Source of the DNA: an uncultured Eubacterium sp.
GTDB lineage: Bacteria > Bacillota > Clostridia > Lachnospirales > Lachnospiraceae
Assembly (NCBI GenBank): GCA_910584595.1
Contig: CAJUBQ010000002.1
Coordinates: 18,591 to 82,590 of the forward strand
Direction: 5' to 3'
Length of the DNA: 64,000 nt
Shown here in pieces: positions 37,552-47,987 of the stretch. A program made the translations under genes and the position numbers. Positions within the stretch are counted from its first letter, which is position 1. Every line of letters begins with the position of its first letter. A model generated the notes under the pieces. That model had not been told where the DNA came from. It ran no database searches and saw nothing but the letters and a program-made list of their open reading frames with translations.

Positions 37552-38562
37552 ATGTTTATCCGGATTAGGAAAAATACAAAATTGATGGTACAAAAATTTC
37601 GAGTAGCGCGTAATGTTTTGATTAAACGTCATATTTTAACTATTATTGACGTGACAAAACTTTGCAATCAAAGGTGTCTGATGTGTAATATTTGGAAAAC
37701 AAAATCAAAGGACATGCCATTGGAAAAAATTGAACGTCGTGCCAGACAGTTGAAAAGATTTGGGATAGGATATGTATTTTTACAAGGAGGAAATCCATTA
37801 GTTCGCAGAGATATTATTCGGATTATAGACATTTTTTAAATCAGGGAATACATCCGACGGTAATTTCGAATGGTATTTTGCTCAATGAAAAAGTGGTGGA
37901 AGAAATTGCAAAAAGGGACTGCAATCTGGCAATCAGTATTGATTCCATGATTCTGGAACGACATGCGGTTTTGCGTGGAGTGAATACGCTTGAACGCGTA
38001 AAAAAGAATATAGAAAAAATCGGATATTTAAAAAATAAACATAAGGGAAATTGGTCTGTTACAACTACTGTAACAAAAATGACAGAACTTTCAGATGTAA
38101 AAAAAAGATATTATGGAATATGCATATGAAAATGGTTTTATGTATGCGATACGTCCATATATTACGGTATCCGGGACTGCGGGCAAAAAAGATGAGAAAC
38201 TTACTTATGATTATGAAGATGTATTGGACATTTTTCACTATATGTATGAGCGCACAAAAAAAGAAAATTATTTTGTATCCTTGATTTATGAAGAACATAT
38301 CAAATATATTCGTGGAAACAAAATGCCGGAATGTGACGCACTCAATTATTCATTTCTAATGAAGGAGAAAGTAGCGTTGGCGCCTTGTATAGAATTTCCG
38401 GATAAACCAGTGTCTTTGAAACAATTTAAAGAATTGAAGAAAAAATATAAACTGGATTTGGATAAATGTAATTGTGAACACTTTGTTTTTATAATGATGC
38501 AAGAGAAAACGGCTTTTTATGGCGGAAAAAATGGCGTGTGCTGGCACATTTGCCGCTGGTAA
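37552..38562 (+). pseudogene. Radical SAM protein, two frameshifts
   Basis: Frame 1 gives the radical-SAM start VTKLCNQRCLMCNIW (CxxxCxxC, 4Fe-4S binding) and GYVFLQGGNPLVRRDI. A missing T in the run at 37832-37837 moves to the frame NLAISIDSMILERHAVLRG; an extra A in the run of eight at 38099-38106 moves to DIMEYAYENGFMYAIRPY, which ends at 38562. Restoring both gives about 335 residues. The late cysteines (APCIEF, CNCEHF, VCWHIC) suggest a SPASM-like region. Role in the locus is unclear, perhaps sugar or lipid modification. Confidence 0.8.
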
Positions 38563-38614
38563 TCCTCAGATGTCAAAATACGGAAATTTCTTTTAGCAGT
38601 AGAAGGTGTGTGGA

Positions 38615-39513
38615 ATGATCTTTTTGATGACGGTGCAAGCGGATTTTTGGAAGATGCGGTTTTAAAGGAATTTTTAAAATCAGAATCAACAGAAAAAATA
38701 TATTGCTTGATTCATCAAAAAAGCCAAAACTCAGAGATAAGCGTATTTCATATATTTACGGAGGGCTGGAAGGACTTGCAGATATAACTATTTCTGAAAA
38801 AATTGATGTCTGCGCAGTGTTGTCTGGACTAATAGACAGACAGGGAATACAATCCAAAGAGATTATGAAGGTTAACTATGATGGAGTGAAATCCGTTACT
38901 GATTTTTGTAGAAAAAATAAAATTGAATATCTTGCTCTGGTAAGTTCTGTCAATGTTTTACTTAAAAAAAGGAAACTTACGCAAGAAGCAAGGAACTGGC
39001 AGAAAAGGCTGTACGGGAAAGCGGATTAAAATATTTCATTTTTCGTCCGGCATTGATTTATGGATATCAATGTACACAAGGCATAAAGGTGATTGAACAT
39101 CTGAATGTTGTACTGGTTTTTGGAAATGGAAAAAACTGGAACAGCCGATACATGTGGATGAATGTTCTGCTTTTATAGTGCACTATTTGCTGAATGCTTA
39201 TAGGAATAATGGCAGAGTCATAGAATTATATGGCAGGAATGCGTTAACTTATAATGAACTTTGCAGAACGATTGGAAGAGTAATGCATAAAAAAGTAAAG
39301 TTGTTGCATATTCCTATGCTTCCAATTATTTTGTGCTTAAAAAATCCGGAATTTTTGCATCTGACTTTTCCGGTATCCGTAGAGCAGATATATCACGTGG
39401 ATTCAGATTTATCAGGGGATATGTCTTCTATATGTAAAGAGACGGGGATAAAAGGAAAATTTTTCGAAGAAAATTATAGAAGAGATTTTGAAAAAGAAAG
39501 ATTATATAGATAA
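38615..39513 (+). pseudogene. NAD-dependent epimerase/dehydratase, four frameshifts
   Basis: ATG 38615 (GAAGG upstream) starts MIFLMT, which after a shift at about 38630 continues GASGFLEDAVLKEF, the NAD-binding loop. Further -1 shifts occur at the A6 run 38717-38722, the A7 run 38964-38970 and the A6 run 39130-39135. The catalytic YxxxK region reads TYARSKELAEKAV. The last frame (HVDECSAFIVHYLL) runs to 39513. No in-frame stops interrupt the pieces, and all four changes are single-base losses. The intact protein of about 300 residues would be a sugar-nucleotide SDR. Confidence 0.8.
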
Positions 39514-39571
39514 AAAGGTATTTTTAAAGGTCAGAGTTTACTATAAAAAGGAGTTTTGTAGAAACAATACT

Positions 39572-41574
39572 ATGGAAATGACGTTAAAAACTAAGAGTGA
39601 AAAAATTTGTACGATATTACTATTAATGATCTTTTTATTTTTCTTATTATATAATGTTTATCTTATATTTACCAAACTGAATCCATATTTTGTAGAATCT
39701 GATTTGGTAAATGAGATTACATACAGACAACAATGTTATAGGCAGAAGTCTTTACTTCCTGATGATTTTATACATAGCAGTGAATTATTTGCAACGCGAC
39801 CAGTTTTGTTGTATTGTTTCTTTTACGGATTTACAAATAATTTTTTGTTATCCTATCAGCTGGAAACAATGACAATGCTGGTTGTTCAACTTTTGGCAAT
39901 GGCTTCATTATGTAAATGCATGAAAATGGGAAATAATAGTATTATTATAGTGATGAATGTATTTCTTATTTGGATGCCAGAATCAATAAAAAAAGTATTA
40001 TGGTTAGAAAGTGATGCGTATGCTTTGTTTGCTATTTGTGTGATTTTAACGTTTGCTTTACGTATTATCTGGCAAAAAGGAAAGTATAACAAATTTTCTG
40101 TGATCGGCTGTATTTTTTTAGCGGCGTTAATGGGATTTTTAACATTAAAAATGTCTATGGTTTTATATATTCCTTTGCTGATTGCAGATTTGATAATACT
40201 TGCAGGCAAATATAAAAATAAAAGAAGAATAGAAAAACAAAATATACAATTAGTAGTTCTTTCAGTAATTCAGCTTGTGGTGAATCTCTTGTTTTATAAA
40301 ATATGTTTGCATTTATTTTCTGATAAATTTTTTCCGGTTTCTATGCAGATTGCTGATATTGAGACGATGTTTTCCTGGAGTAATATAAAGAGACGCTTTT
40401 TAGAATTGACCGGAATTTTTGGAATGCACACTTTGGGAGGAGAGCTGTTTTCGGGACAGAATATTATTTTTATAATGCATAGTCTGTTATTTTTTATTTT
40501 AGTTGTGATTATATTCTCACTTTTAAAGAAATACTATGCAGAAGGCGGATTTCATCTGGAAATGATTATATTTATATTCTGTGTTATTATATTTAATGCT
40601 TTTGTGTTATTTGCATTAGTGAGTGAATCCAGTTGCAGATATTATTTCTCTGCCATAGTGTTAATACCGGTGCTATTAGGAATATGGGCAGACAGTTTTA
40701 AGAAGAAAAGTTTTGAGATTATAGCGGTTGTGATTATGATTTTGTTTGGAGGAGGTGTGATTGCTCACTATAATGAAATTTTTCAAAAGAAAGAACTTCC
40801 ATTGCTGCATATTGCTGATTATGTAGAAGAAAAAGGCTATTCTTTTATTACTGCAACATATTGGAATGCGGCAGTAATAAAAGGATATTTGAATGGGCAG
40901 GTAGAAGTTGCGCATACGGCGCCGGTTTGTAATGAATTAGTTCCATTCTATTGGATGATTGATAAAAATATTTTTGAGGAAAATAATTCGGAAAAAAAAT
41001 ATGCCCTGATTTTAACAGAAGATGAATATCAGAATATGACAGACAGCTTTACACAAATATTGTTGGACAAATACCCTATAGAAGCTGCGATGGTAGATCA
41101 GTACTATATTTTTACATATACAGAAAATCCGTTTTTGCTCATAAATCAAATTAAAGAGAAATGCAATGCCGGATTGCCAGAACCAGAACAGGATTATAAA
41201 ATTGTATACGCAAATAATTCTGATTTATTATATAAAGATGCAGAACTTGATGACAACAATATACTTGTATCAAATGGTAGGCAAACCGGGTATGTTATGT
41301 ATGGGCCTTATACGGAAAGTGTTGTTGGAAATTATAATATTAACTAAACTATAGGATGGAATATCTGAACGGAGCAAGTACAGATTCTAAGGCAGTATTC
41401 GATGTAGCATTGGATTCACAGTCTTATCGTAGTATTATGTGTGACATAAAAGAAAATAGTGTGATACTTAAAAATGTAAATATTTATAATGGACACAAAT
41501 ACGAGGTATGGGTATTTGCGTCAAAGGGAATACGTATGTATGTGTATTCTATTGAATATGAAAGATTACATTAG
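39572..41574 (+). pseudogene. Multi-spanning GT-C-like membrane protein, one frameshift near 3' end
   Basis: From ATG 39572 the frame encodes about 590 residues with roughly eleven membrane segments, acidic loop FVESDLVNEITYRQ, and the start of the C-terminal domain (YVMYGPYTESVVGNYNI). It stops at 41347, but the rest of the same domain (YRMEYLNGASTDSKAVFDV...) continues one base out of phase to 41574. The order matches the intact protein at 29641. A single missing base near 41340 explains it, so loss of function is uncertain. The start was chosen for protein similarity; the AAGGAG upstream is rather far. Confidence 0.75.
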
Positions 41575-41842
41575 TGTTAATCCATATGCAGATTGATATT
41601 TTTTGCTAATCACGAATTTTAGGATACCGGTCATAGCAATAATTATTGGTAAAATAAAAAGTACTCTACTGATTAAAAAATTTATAATCGTTTTTGTATT
41701 ATTGGTAGTTTATGGATGTGGAGTATATAAACTGCGTGCATGAGCAAAAGTAGATAATACGGCTCAAATTCGAGAAGTCAAAATAGATATGTTACATTTT
41801 TAACAGCTATAATGAATTTGCAGAACTATTGGAGGAACCTAT
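41575..41842 (+). other. Intergenic stretch with a short membrane-segment fragment
   Basis: 268 nt. One short frame encodes IAIIIGKIKSTLLIKKFIIV and then VYGCGVYKLRA before a stop at about 41744, perhaps a remnant of a membrane protein. No start with a ribosome site was found for it. Confidence 0.3.
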
Positions 41843-42829
41843 ATGAAAGAGAAACTGTATATCATAATTCCATGCTATAACGAAGAGAAAGTTTTACCTG
41901 TAACGGCTGGTTTATTTTTAAATGAACTTAAGGATTTGATTCAAAAAGGGAAGATCAGTGATGACAGCAGAATTCTATTTGTTAATGATGGAAGCAAAGA
42001 CCGAACCTGGGATTACATATGTGAGTTGGCGTTTTCAGAAAAATATTTTCTTGGAATCAGTCAAAGCAGGAACAGAGGGCATCAAAATGCTTTATGGGCA
42101 GGATTGATGGAAGTGAAAGATAAAGCGGATATTACGATTACGGCTGATTGTGACGGCCAGGATGATATTAATGCTATGGAGAAAATGGTTGATGCCCATC
42201 ATGCCGGAAATGAGATTGTTTATGGAGTCAGGAGCAGCAGGGATACGGATAAATTTATTAAGAGGATTACGGCGGAGGGGTTTTATAAACTTATGCAATT
42301 CATGGGTGCGGAAGTGATCTTTAACCATGCAGATTATCGTCTGTTGTCATCAAAGGTAGTGCGGGAACTTGCAAATTATAAAGAAGTTAATCTGTTTTTG
42401 AGAGGCTTGATACCTCTTGTGGGATTTACCTATACAACAGTTCTTTATGAGAGACAGGAGAGGATGGCGGGTGAAAGCCGTTATTCGCTGCGAAAATTGC
42501 TGGCACTGGCATTTGATGGAATTACGAGTTTTAGTATTAAGCCAATACGAATGATTACAGGTATGGGGATGTGCATTGCTTTTTTTAGTTTTTGTGCAGT
42601 TATATGGTCGATTTTTCAGTACTTTATGGGTGAAACGATTGCCGGTTGGACAAGCGTGACAAGTATACTTTGTTTTATAGGTGGATTACAATTGGTTAGT
42701 TTGGGAATTTTGGGAGAATACATAGGAAAAATATATTTAGAAGTCAAAGCAAGGCCAAGGTCTATAATCAGTGACAGGGTGCCGTTGACACTGAATAACA
42801 AAGAGGGGGAAAACGGAAAAGGAGAATGA
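41843..42829 (+). CDS. GtrB-like polyprenyl-phosphate glycosyltransferase (GT2)
   Basis: 328 residues, ATG with GGAGG 8 nt upstream. GT2 domain: LYIIIPCYNEEKVLP, LFVNDGSKDRTW, ITADCDGQDDINAM (DxD), ERQERMAGESRYSLRKLL (the product-site motif of this family). Two C-terminal membrane segments (GMCIAFFSFCAVIWSIFQYF and ILCFIGGLQLVSLGILGEYI) are typical of GtrB/ArnC. It would make a polyprenyl-phosphate sugar that GT-C enzymes at 17451, 29641 or 39572 could use (inference). Confidence 0.9.
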   Translation: MKEKLYIIIPCYNEEKVLPVTAGLFLNELKDLIQKGKISDDSRILFVNDGSKDRTWDYICELAFSEKYFLGISQSRNRGHQNALWAGLMEVKDKADITITADCDGQDDINAMEKMVDAHHAGNEIVYGVRSSRDTDKFIKRITAEGFYKLMQFMGAEVIFNHADYRLLSSKVVRELANYKEVNLFLRGLIPLVGFTYTTVLYERQERMAGESRYSLRKLLALAFDGITSFSIKPIRMITGMGMCIAFFSFCAVIWSIFQYFMGETIAGWTSVTSILCFIGGLQLVSLGILGEYIGKIYLEVKARPRSIISDRVPLTLNNKEGENGKGE

Positions 42830-42896
42830 TAAAGTTTAAAAATAGAGAATACATGAAAGAAATAAAAATATCTAATGGATATAATGCGAGTGAAAG

Positions 42897-43604
42897 ATGA
42901 ATAAACAATCAGAATTTGATAATTTTGCAGATAATTATCGGGAGATACATACAAAGAATGTTCAGGGAATCAGTGGTGTTGACAGCAGTTATTTTGGCAG
43001 ACAAAAAGTAGAAATCATAAAAAAGAGTTGGGGGATAGAAAAGAAAAATAGAAAATTACATATTCTGGATTTGGGATGTGGCGATGGGATGAATGCGGTT
43101 CATTTTCAACAATGTTTTGCGCAGATCGAATATTTTGGAATTGATGTATCTCGTGCAAGTATTAAACAGGCAAAAAAGTTAGAAAATCCGAACGTACATT
43201 TTGAATGTTATGATGGAAAAAAAATACCATATCAAAATGAAAGTTTTGACATGATTTTAATTGCATGTGTGCTGCATCATGTTCCGCATGAAGAACATGA
43301 AAAATTGTTAACAGAGTGTAAGAGAGTGTTGAAAGAAAATGGTTGTATTTATGTTTTTGAACATAATCCGTTAAATCCGCTTACCAGAAAAATAGTGAAT
43401 GATTGTGAATTTGATAAAGATGCGGTTTTGGTATCTGGCAGAAGACTGATGAAAACAATGAAACAGGCAGGATTATGTAATATGAAAATCTCTTATACGA
43501 TTTTTTTCCCACGAAAAGGCGTATTCAGAAAAATTTTACAGTTGGAAAGATTTTTAAAGTGGCTGCCTTTTGGAGGCCAATATTATATCCGATATAAAAA
43601 GTGA
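42897..43604 (+). CDS. Class I SAM-dependent methyltransferase
   Basis: 235 residues. SAM motif I ILDLGCGDGMNAVHF, motif post-II DMILIACVLHHVPHEEH, and KENGCIYVFEHNPLNPLTR. The DNFADNYREIHTKN start is common in methyltransferases near GtrB-like enzymes. Substrate unknown, probably a glycan or lipid-linked intermediate. The ribosome site is weak (GAGTGAAAG). Confidence 0.82.
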   Translation: MNKQSEFDNFADNYREIHTKNVQGISGVDSSYFGRQKVEIIKKSWGIEKKNRKLHILDLGCGDGMNAVHFQQCFAQIEYFGIDVSRASIKQAKKLENPNVHFECYDGKKIPYQNESFDMILIACVLHHVPHEEHEKLLTECKRVLKENGCIYVFEHNPLNPLTRKIVNDCEFDKDAVLVSGRRLMKTMKQAGLCNMKISYTIFFPRKGVFRKILQLERFLKWLPFGGQYYIRYKK

Positions 43605-44679
43605 CGCTATTGGAGAACGATTGCAATATATTTATCTGGAGGATAAAAACGATATGCTGTTCAATTCGATTGAGTTTATGGTATTTTTTCCGGTTGTACT
43701 ATTATATATTTTATCATTCCGAGAAAGTTACGCAGTTTATGGATGCTGGTGGCCAGTTATTATTTTTATATGAGCTGGAATCCTCAGTATGCCATCTTAA
43801 TTGCGCTCTCTACGGTTTTTACATATGCTGGCGGGATTTTCGTCGAGAAGTGTGTTTCGATGAAATGCAGATACACAAGCAGAAATTTTATGAGAAAGGT
43901 GATATTGATTGGTTGTCTGGCAGTTAATTTAGCAATGCTTGGAATATTTAAGTATGGTAATTTTTTGCTGGACAGTCTGGATGCTGTGGTGCGGGTGTTT
44001 GGAATCGAGATCGTCAGCCGCCGTTTTGACCTGCTGCTTCCGGTAGGCATTTCTTTTTATACATTTCAGGCGCTTGGATATATGATAGATGTTTACCGCG
44101 GTGATATAACAGCGGAAAGAAATCTTCTGCGTTATGCGCTTTTTGTTTCGTTTTTTCCGCAATTAGTGGCTGGTCCGATTGAGCGGTCGGGAAATCTTTT
44201 GAAGCAGATGCGGGAGATGGAGGACATAAAGCTGTGGAATGCGAAGCGTATCACTTCCGGGGCGATTTTAATGGTTTGGGGCTTATTTATGAAAATGGTG
44301 ATTGCAGACCGTATTGCAATCCTGGTTGATACCGTATTCGATCAGTATTATATATATGGAAGTACAGAACTATGCGTTGCTGCAGCTGGATTTGCTTTGC
44401 AAATTTACTGCGATTTTGGCAGTTATTCACTCATTGCGATTGGAGCGGCTAAAATTATGGGATTTACGTTGATGGAGAATTTTTGCGCGCCTTATTTTGC
44501 GGTTTCCGTGAAAGACTTCTGGAGCCGTTGGCATATTTCATTGAGTTCATGGTTTAAAGACTACCTGTATATTCCATTAGGCGGCAGCCGTAAGGGAAAG
44601 CTTAGACAGGCGGTAAATAAAATGATCGTTTTTTCTGTGAGTGGGTTATGGCATGGTGCAGATTGGAGTTTTATGGCGT

Positions 44680-44688
44680 GGGGGGGGG
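44680..44688 (+). repeat. Poly-G tract (G9) in the MBOAT active-site motif
   Basis: Nine G coding the last base of W plus GG and the start of V in AWGGVHG, in frame. Slippage would remove the active-site His-Gly and everything after. Confidence 0.75.
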
Positions 44689-44959
44689 TACATGGATTTT
44701 ATCAGGTATTTGCAGATTTAACGTCTCCGTATAGGAAAAAGTGTTTGGATCAGTTAAAAGTAAAGCAGGAATGTTTTAGCTGGAGACTGCTGCAAACAGT
44801 TATCACTTTTCTTTTGGTTGATTTTGCCTGGATCTTTTTTCGGGCAGATTCTATAATGGCCGCGTTATATTATATCAAAAGAATTTTTATACGGCCTACG
44901 CCATGGGCTTTTTTTAACGGGGATCTTTATACACTGGGGCTTGATCGGCCGGAAATGAA

Positions 44960-45005
44960 TATTCTTCTGTTTTCTGTACTGATTTTATTTTTGACAGACA
45001 CGATA
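44960..45005 (+). repeat. 46-bp direct repeat, copy A (inside MBOAT gene)
   Basis: Identical to 48241-48286, 3.3 kb downstream. Here it is normal internal MBOAT coding sequence (FSVLILFLTDTI). Confidence 0.9.
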
Positions 45006-45180
45006 CGTGTTCGTAAAAAGATTCTGCTGGACGAATTACTGTTTGCACAGAATTTATGGTTTCGATGGGGATGTATGATTGTTTTGGTTTTAATGATCTT
45101 CATTTTTGGGGAATATGGGCCAAATTTTGACGCACAGCAGTTTATTTATTTTCAGTTTTGACAAACAGGTGGGATTATTT

Positions 45181-46613
45181 ATGAAAAACATATTTAAGAT
45201 GACAGGTTTTTGTCTGCTTTTAGTCGTCATTCTTTGGAAAACGGATCGTATCTTTGAGGTGAAATATGGCGACGGGATCTATGGCATGACAAAATTTTAT
45301 GATCTGGAAGATCATACGGTAGACACTTTGGTGTTGGGAAGCAGCCATGCGTTTGAGGATTTAATACCGGAGTCTTATGGGAAGATTATGGAATAGCGGC
45401 GTATGTTCTGGGAGGCTCCATTCAGCCGATGTGGAATACCTATTATTATTTGAAAGAAGCCTTAAAAACGCAGCGGCCTGAGCTGATTGTGCTGGAAGCG
45501 TATTGTACGGTGTTTGATTCTGATTATATTGACGATTCCAGGATTATTAAAAACACATTTGCCATGAAGTGGTCAAAAAATAAGGTGGATGCAATGAAAA
45601 CAAGTGTGCCGCAGGAAAGGTGGGCGGAATTTTTTCTTTCGTATATCCAATACCATACAAGATATACAGAATTGTCCAAAGAAGATTTCCTTAAGAATAA
45701 GGGAGACGTTCGGTATGAGAACTGGAAAGGATTTGGCTGTAACATGGCGACGACAGCTTTTCCGGCGCCAAATGTTGAAAATGTGACTGAGAGAAAGCCG
45801 ATGTCCGAAAAAACAGAGAAATATTATCGTAAAACGATAGAACTTGCGTTAGAACATAACATTCCAGTGCTTGTAGCGCTTAGTCCGTATGCCGGGATTG
45901 CTGAGTCGGAACAGGCTGTTTTTCTTACGGCGGGAGATATTGCAAAAGAATACGGTTTGAATTTTATAAATTACAATCTGCTGTACGATACGATTGGCAT
46001 TGATTTCTCGCAGGACGCGGCAGATCCGGCACATTTGAATTACAGAGGAAACCAAAAATATACAGCGGCTTTGGGAAAATATATCAAGCAGCATTATAAA
46101 GTTTCGGACAGGCGGGGAAATCCATCTTACGGGTCATGGGACGCGGATGCGGAGTATATAGCGGCTGCAATCAGAAATCAGGAGTTTCGGGAGACGGCAG
46201 CGGCAGGGGAACTGGCGGAGAAGATGCAAAACAGGAATTATAGATTGTATGTGTCTGTAGATGATGAATGTAAGGCAAATGAACAAAATTTACCGGAATT
46301 GTTCGAAGGGCTTCAGTTGCCGTATGTTAAGGACAGCAGTTTCTGGGCAGTTGAAGACGCGAATCATATCACCTATGCCGGTAACATGGATGAAGATGCG
46401 CTGCATCAGCGAATGGATCATCATGATCTGTATATAACGCGGAGGTTTGATGAGGATAGTCAAAGCTATGTTCAAACGGTGACATTGGATCGGACAGTAT
46501 ATCGAAAAGTGGACGGAGGGGTAAATATTTTAGTGTATGATACGTTGACGCAGTCGGTTGTGGATTGTTTTGGAATTCAGGCGGAAAGTTTTCATGGAGA
46601 GGTGATTCGGTGA
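45181..46613 (+). pseudogene. SGNH/DltD-like hydrolase partner of MBOAT, one frameshift
   Basis: ATG 45181 starts with a signal anchor (FCLLLVVILW) and TLVLGSSHAFEDL, the SGNH block I with the nucleophilic Ser. A missing base near 45373 shifts to the frame LWEDYGIAAYVLGGSIQPMW, which continues to 46613. Block V DPAHLNYRG contains the catalytic Asp and His. It begins 19 nt after the MBOAT stop. Extracytoplasmic acetyl transfer to a glycan is the known role of such pairs. The last 150 residues are a further domain of unknown role. Confidence 0.82.
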
Positions 46614-46756
46614 TGCTTTATGGATGATTTCTCATTACAGGCAAGCAGGATAGTTTTGCCGGACAAACTTTGTATGAAGTTTTCACACGTTTAAAACGGA
46701 TAAATTTTGCACAGTGTGAATATGAAAAACGCATACAGAGAGATAATAATTGAAAA

Positions 46757-46783
46757 AATGGGGACAAAAAACATCCCCATTTC
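46757..46783 (+). terminator. Intrinsic terminator-like hairpin
   Basis: AAATGGGGA / TCCCCATTT with a 9-nt A-rich loop; T-run weak (TTTCC). Lies 145 nt after the SGNH stop in a stretch with no gene (46614-46900). Confidence 0.5.
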
Positions 46784-46900
46784 CTAAAATTAACGCTTGC
46801 AAATGAGCAAGGTATCATTTATAATCAGAGTAGGAACAATCATAGGATTTTCGCTTGTCCGATGATTGTCACCGAAAACTAAAATTTCTAGTTCTTTACA

Positions 46901-47092
46901 AGGCTATCCCCTATTGCCGTAGGAGATAGCCGTTTTGCTTTTTTTGAAGGGAAATGGTATATCAACCCGAAACAGATACAGCACGTACTTGGTCTTTTAC
47001 AGGACCATTCCTACAGGCAGGTAACGGAACTGACCAGTATTTCAAAATCGATGTTTATCCGGGCAAAAAATAAAGCTGTTCGAAACGCATAA
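46901..47092 (+). pseudogene. Site-specific recombinase C-terminal fragment
   Basis: A frame without start codon reads GDSRFAFFEGKWYINPKQIQ, then LQDHSYRQVTELTSISKSMF, ending at 47092. The second part resembles the HTH_7-like end of serine recombinases (SYRQVxxLTxISKSTxxR). Only the tail remains. An inverted repeat GGCTATC / GATAGCC spans its first 35 nt. Confidence 0.4.
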
Positions 47093-47101
47093 ACAATGTG
47101 C

Positions 47102-47133
47102 AGGGCATACTATTTTTCAGGTATGCTCTTTTT
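47102..47133 (+). terminator. Rho-independent terminator after recombinase fragment
   Basis: GCATAC / GTATGC stem extended by AGG-CT pairs, followed by CTTTTTCT. Confidence 0.6.
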
Positions 47134-47149
47134 CTCATAAACAGCATTT

Positions 47150-47568
47150 TCATTTCAAATCATCTGCAATCATCGAAATGACATTATCAGAAAGCATATC
47201 CGGATCTGACCTTTTATCCATGAAAAGCAGGTTATTGTATTTAGGCACTGAATTATCTTTTGAAAAAATATGGCTGACTTCGTATGCAGTCCTGCTTTTA
47301 CTAAAACAGTCTTCATCCCGGAGTGATTCCACTATGTAACATTCACTTTTTTCGTGTCCATTTTTATCATACTCTTTGTTCAGACACAGGGTAAAATTAA
47401 GGTTGGTTGTCCCGAATCTGTAGCTTTTCGTATTCGTCAGGATTTCCTCCAGCATGAAATTCTCAGTGCCTGCCAACACAGCAATCTCAGATATATGTTT
47501 TAATTTCTTTTTGTTTTCTTTTTATTCATCGGCATTCTGTTTCCTGCCATATCTTTCTTTCCTGTCAT
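47150..47568 (-). pseudogene. Hypothetical protein gene, probably frameshifted near its start
   Basis: The main frame (47479 to 47150) encodes 109 residues from a GTG without a good site, including SYRFGTTNLNFTLCLNKEYD and YNNLLFMDKR. Upstream, ATG at 47568 with GGGGA 8 nt before it opens a short frame (MTGKKDMAGNRMP...) ending in an A-rich run. One base change there would join the two into about 135 residues. It may be a DUF6514-like small protein; that is a guess. It is convergent with the recombinase fragment. Confidence 0.4.
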
Positions 47569-47632
47569 GATTAAATCCCCATCCTATTCAACATAATTTT
47601 ATGCCTGCAGGTTCGGGGGTTTTCTCTGAATA

Positions 47633-47672
47633 AAGCAATAAAAATGCGTTGGACATTAGACATCCAACGCAT
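47633..47672 (-). terminator. Rho-independent terminator of the RNA candidate
   Basis: Ten-bp perfect stem ATGCGTTGGA / TCCAACGCAT, 9-nt loop, then TTTTATTGCTTT on the - strand. Confidence 0.85.
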
Positions 47673-47886
47673 CGGTAATCTAAAAAAGCGGTTTTATGCT
47701 GGCTGTCAGCCGGGATACCCTTCCAGGTATCAGTCAGTCGCCGGAATGTTAAGTCCCCGACGCGGACTCACCGTATCTCCCTGGTGTGGGCGCAGCATCC
47801 TTCCAGATACTTTAAAGTCCTGGTATATTACCTGCCCAGGCGCAGTACAGCTTGATACGTGCCGCTTCACGGAACCTTTCTGGTTC
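47640..47886 (-). ncRNA. Candidate stand-alone structured RNA (about 245 nt), family not identified
   Basis: A GC-rich block in AT-rich surroundings without an open frame on the - strand. It is preceded by a promoter (TTGATA, 17 bp, TATACT) and followed by a perfect intrinsic terminator. The 5' AAGCGG (47862-47867) can pair with the 3' CCGCTT (47686-47691), closing the molecule. Internal hairpins include GATACC-TGGAAG-GGTATC. These are marks of a structured bacterial RNA. It does not look like 6S, tmRNA, RNase P or SRP RNA by their conserved motifs. It might also be an orphan guide/reRNA of a lost mobile element. Confidence 0.6.
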
Positions 47887-47892
47887 ACTTAT

Positions 47893-47921
47893 AGTATATG
47901 TGAAAAAGTATAATTTATCAA
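47893..47921 (-). promoter_or_regulatory. Promoter of the RNA candidate
   Basis: On the - strand: TTGATA (47921-47916), 17-bp spacer, TATACT (47898-47893). Start predicted near 47886. Confidence 0.7.
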
Positions 47922-47979
47922 CCATTTTTGGTATAAACATTTATTTTTTTGAACTAAATACGTTCGTCAAAAATGGTAT
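47921..47979. promoter_or_regulatory. 10-bp inverted repeat between two promoters, possible operator
   Basis: ACCATTTTTG (47921-47930) and CAAAAATGGT (47970-47979). The left arm touches the -35 of the RNA promoter; the right arm sits at the start point of the upstream promoter. The left arm also contains the small palindrome ACCA-TTTT-TGGT. Confidence 0.4.
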
Positions 47980-47987
47980 ATAAATAG

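Larger units (their letters stand above)
43654..45161 (+). pseudogene. MBOAT O-acyltransferase (AlgI/DltB/PatA-like), one frameshift, with G9 tract
   Basis: ATG 43654 (GGAGG 11 nt upstream) starts MLFNSIEFMVFFPVV, the standard MBOAT N-terminus. A single-base loss near 43719 shifts to the frame WMLVASYYFYMSWNPQYA, which runs to 45161. The active-site block WHGADWSFMAWGGVHG contains the conserved histidine, and its glycines are coded by a nine-G tract. About ten membrane segments. With the next gene it forms an MBOAT/SGNH pair that moves acyl (usually acetyl) groups to an extracytoplasmic polysaccharide. If translation can start inside (TTG/ATG near 43743), a shortened protein lacking about 30 residues could still be made. 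Confidence 0.85.

Noticed and set aside
47640..47913. 89-codon + strand open frame over the RNA candidate
   Set aside because: No ribosome site, unusual composition, and it runs antisense to a block with clear promoter, terminator and paired ends.
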